Shown here: one piece after another, positions 5,352-5,934 of the stretch
Position numbering within the stretch: position 1 is the first letter of the stretch
Layout of the letters: each line of letters begins with the position of its first letter
Program-made: the position numbers and the translations under genes
Source of the DNA: Pseudomonadota bacterium
GTDB taxonomy: Bacteria > Pseudomonadota > Alphaproteobacteria > Rhizobiales > Xanthobacteraceae
Direction of reading: 5' to 3'
Assembly (NCBI GenBank): GCA_021779635.1
Contig: JAJYAH010000467.1
Coordinates: 1-5,934 of the forward strand
DNA: 5,934 nt
Notes under the pieces: generated by a model
What the model was told of the DNA's origin: nothing
The model's database searches: none
The model's input: the letters and a program-made list of their open reading frames with translations, nothing else

Positions 5352-5934
5352 ATGGCTGCAGATATCGACCGCGCGGGGGTCGCAAGGGCTTATGGTCGCT
5401 GGGCGCCGGTCTACGATCTGGTGTTCGGAAAGGTATTTGATCACGGTCGCCAGTCGACCATCGCCGAGGCCGACAGGATAGGCGGCCGGGTTCTCGATGT
5501 CGGCGTCGGCACCGGACTGTCGCTCTCGGATTATTCGCGCACCACGAAATTATGCGGCGTCGATATTTCCGAGCCGATGCTGCGCAAGGCGCAGCAGCGC
5601 GTGCGTGCGCTGGGCCTCGGCAATGTCGAGACGCTCGCGGTGATGGACGCCAGGAACCTCGCCTTTGCGGATTCGTCCTTCGACGCGGTGGTGGCGCAAT
5701 ATGTCATCACCGCGGTTCCGGATCCGGAAGCCACGCTCGACGACTTCATCCGCGTGCTCAAACCCGGCGGCGAACTCATTCTGGTCAATCATATCGGCGC
5801 TGAAAGCGGCCCGCGCCGCATCTTCGAGCTGGCATTCGCGCCGCTGGCGCGGCGGCTCGGCTGGCGGCCGGAATTTCCGTGGGCGCGCCTGACCGACTGG
5901 GCTGCAAAACATGGCGGCGTCTGCCTGGCCGAAC
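5352..5934 (+). CDS. pmtA: Class I SAM methyltransferase, probable phosphatidylethanolamine N-methyltransferase (PmtA, Rhodobacter type); 3' end off the window
   Basis: A SAM-dependent methyltransferase, of which 194 codons are present. The Rossmann-fold motif I is VLDVGVGTG at 47-55. The ribose-binding acidic residue is D71 in GVDISEPML (69-77), followed by MDARNLAF (98-105), the motif II strand SFDAVVAQYVITAVPDPE (109-126) and RVLKPGGELILV (134-145). The N-terminus RAYGRWAPVYDLVFG and the pair VGVGTGLSL/GVDISEPMLRKA are what I recall of the Rhodobacter-type PmtA, which methylates phosphatidylethanolamine stepwise to phosphatidylcholine at the inner membrane face. A UbiE-like methyltransferase with another substrate cannot be excluded. 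The ATG at 5352 has AAGG 6 nt upstream and begins 16 nt after the mnmA stop, so the two genes are probably one transcript. No functional link between tRNA thiolation and phospholipid methylation is evident. The substrate call is moderate; the fold call is firm. Confidence 0.68.
   Translation, partial: MAADIDRAGVARAYGRWAPVYDLVFGKVFDHGRQSTIAEADRIGGRVLDVGVGTGLSLSDYSRTTKLCGVDISEPMLRKAQQRVRALGLGNVETLAVMDARNLAFADSSFDAVVAQYVITAVPDPEATLDDFIRVLKPGGELILVNHIGAESGPRRIFELAFAPLARRLGWRPEFPWARLTDWAAKHGGVCLAE

Noticed and set aside
3896..5353. 485-codon open frame on the minus strand opposite mnmA
   Set aside because: It lies wholly antisense to a gene with clear catalytic motifs. Its translation is Arg/Ala/His-rich without any recognisable domain, as expected for a shadow of G+C-rich codons.
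1..5934. Mobile elements, CRISPR arrays, tRNA or rRNA genes, toxin-antitoxin or defence systems
   Set aside because: None of their hallmarks (terminal repeats with a transposase, regularly spaced repeats, cloverleaf sequences, small overlapping gene pairs) was seen. The region reads as core flagellar and housekeeping DNA.

Overview
The window looks like chromosomal DNA of an alphaproteobacterium of the order Hyphomicrobiales, most likely the Bradyrhizobium/Rhodopseudomonas group (Nitrobacteraceae). The basis is high G+C coding DNA, a sciP gene (DUF1153, restricted to alphaproteobacteria), CtrA-type TTAA motifs, and family wording in FliF, FlgD, MnmA and the methyltransferase that I associate with that group. 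The genus is an inference from memory, not from a search.

Left and centre (1-3816) is a flagellar block, all on the minus strand. Reading in the direction of transcription (right to left): fliK (hook-length control), flgD (hook cap), sciP (small CtrA inhibitor), then fliF (MS-ring), which runs off the left edge. fliK and flgD are tightly spaced (10 nt) and form an operon. sciP and fliF each have their own upstream region. The 297-nt gap before fliF holds two strong hairpin terminators, three further small hairpins, a CtrA-like site and a palindrome.

Right (4142-5934) is a divergent plus-strand housekeeping pair: mnmA (tRNA 2-thiouridylase) followed after 16 nt by a class I methyltransferase that resembles the Rhodobacter-type phosphatidylethanolamine N-methyltransferase (PmtA) and runs off the right edge. 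The 325-nt divergent gap carries the fliK control region and probably the mnmA promoter.

The most informative non-coding signals concern flagellar timing. A good sigma-54 (-24/-12) promoter lies just upstream of fliK and fixes its start at a GTG. An identical-arm palindrome GGCAA-N3-TTGCC occurs once upstream of that promoter, at enhancer distance, and once over the predicted fliF promoter start; I found no other copy in the window. CtrA-like motifs precede sciP and fliF. Together this resembles the Caulobacter circuit in which CtrA turns on early flagellar genes and sciP, SciP feeds back on CtrA, and FlbD represses fliF while activating sigma-54 late genes. I see no mobile element, CRISPR, tRNA, rRNA or clearly new system; most of the window is ordinary core genome.
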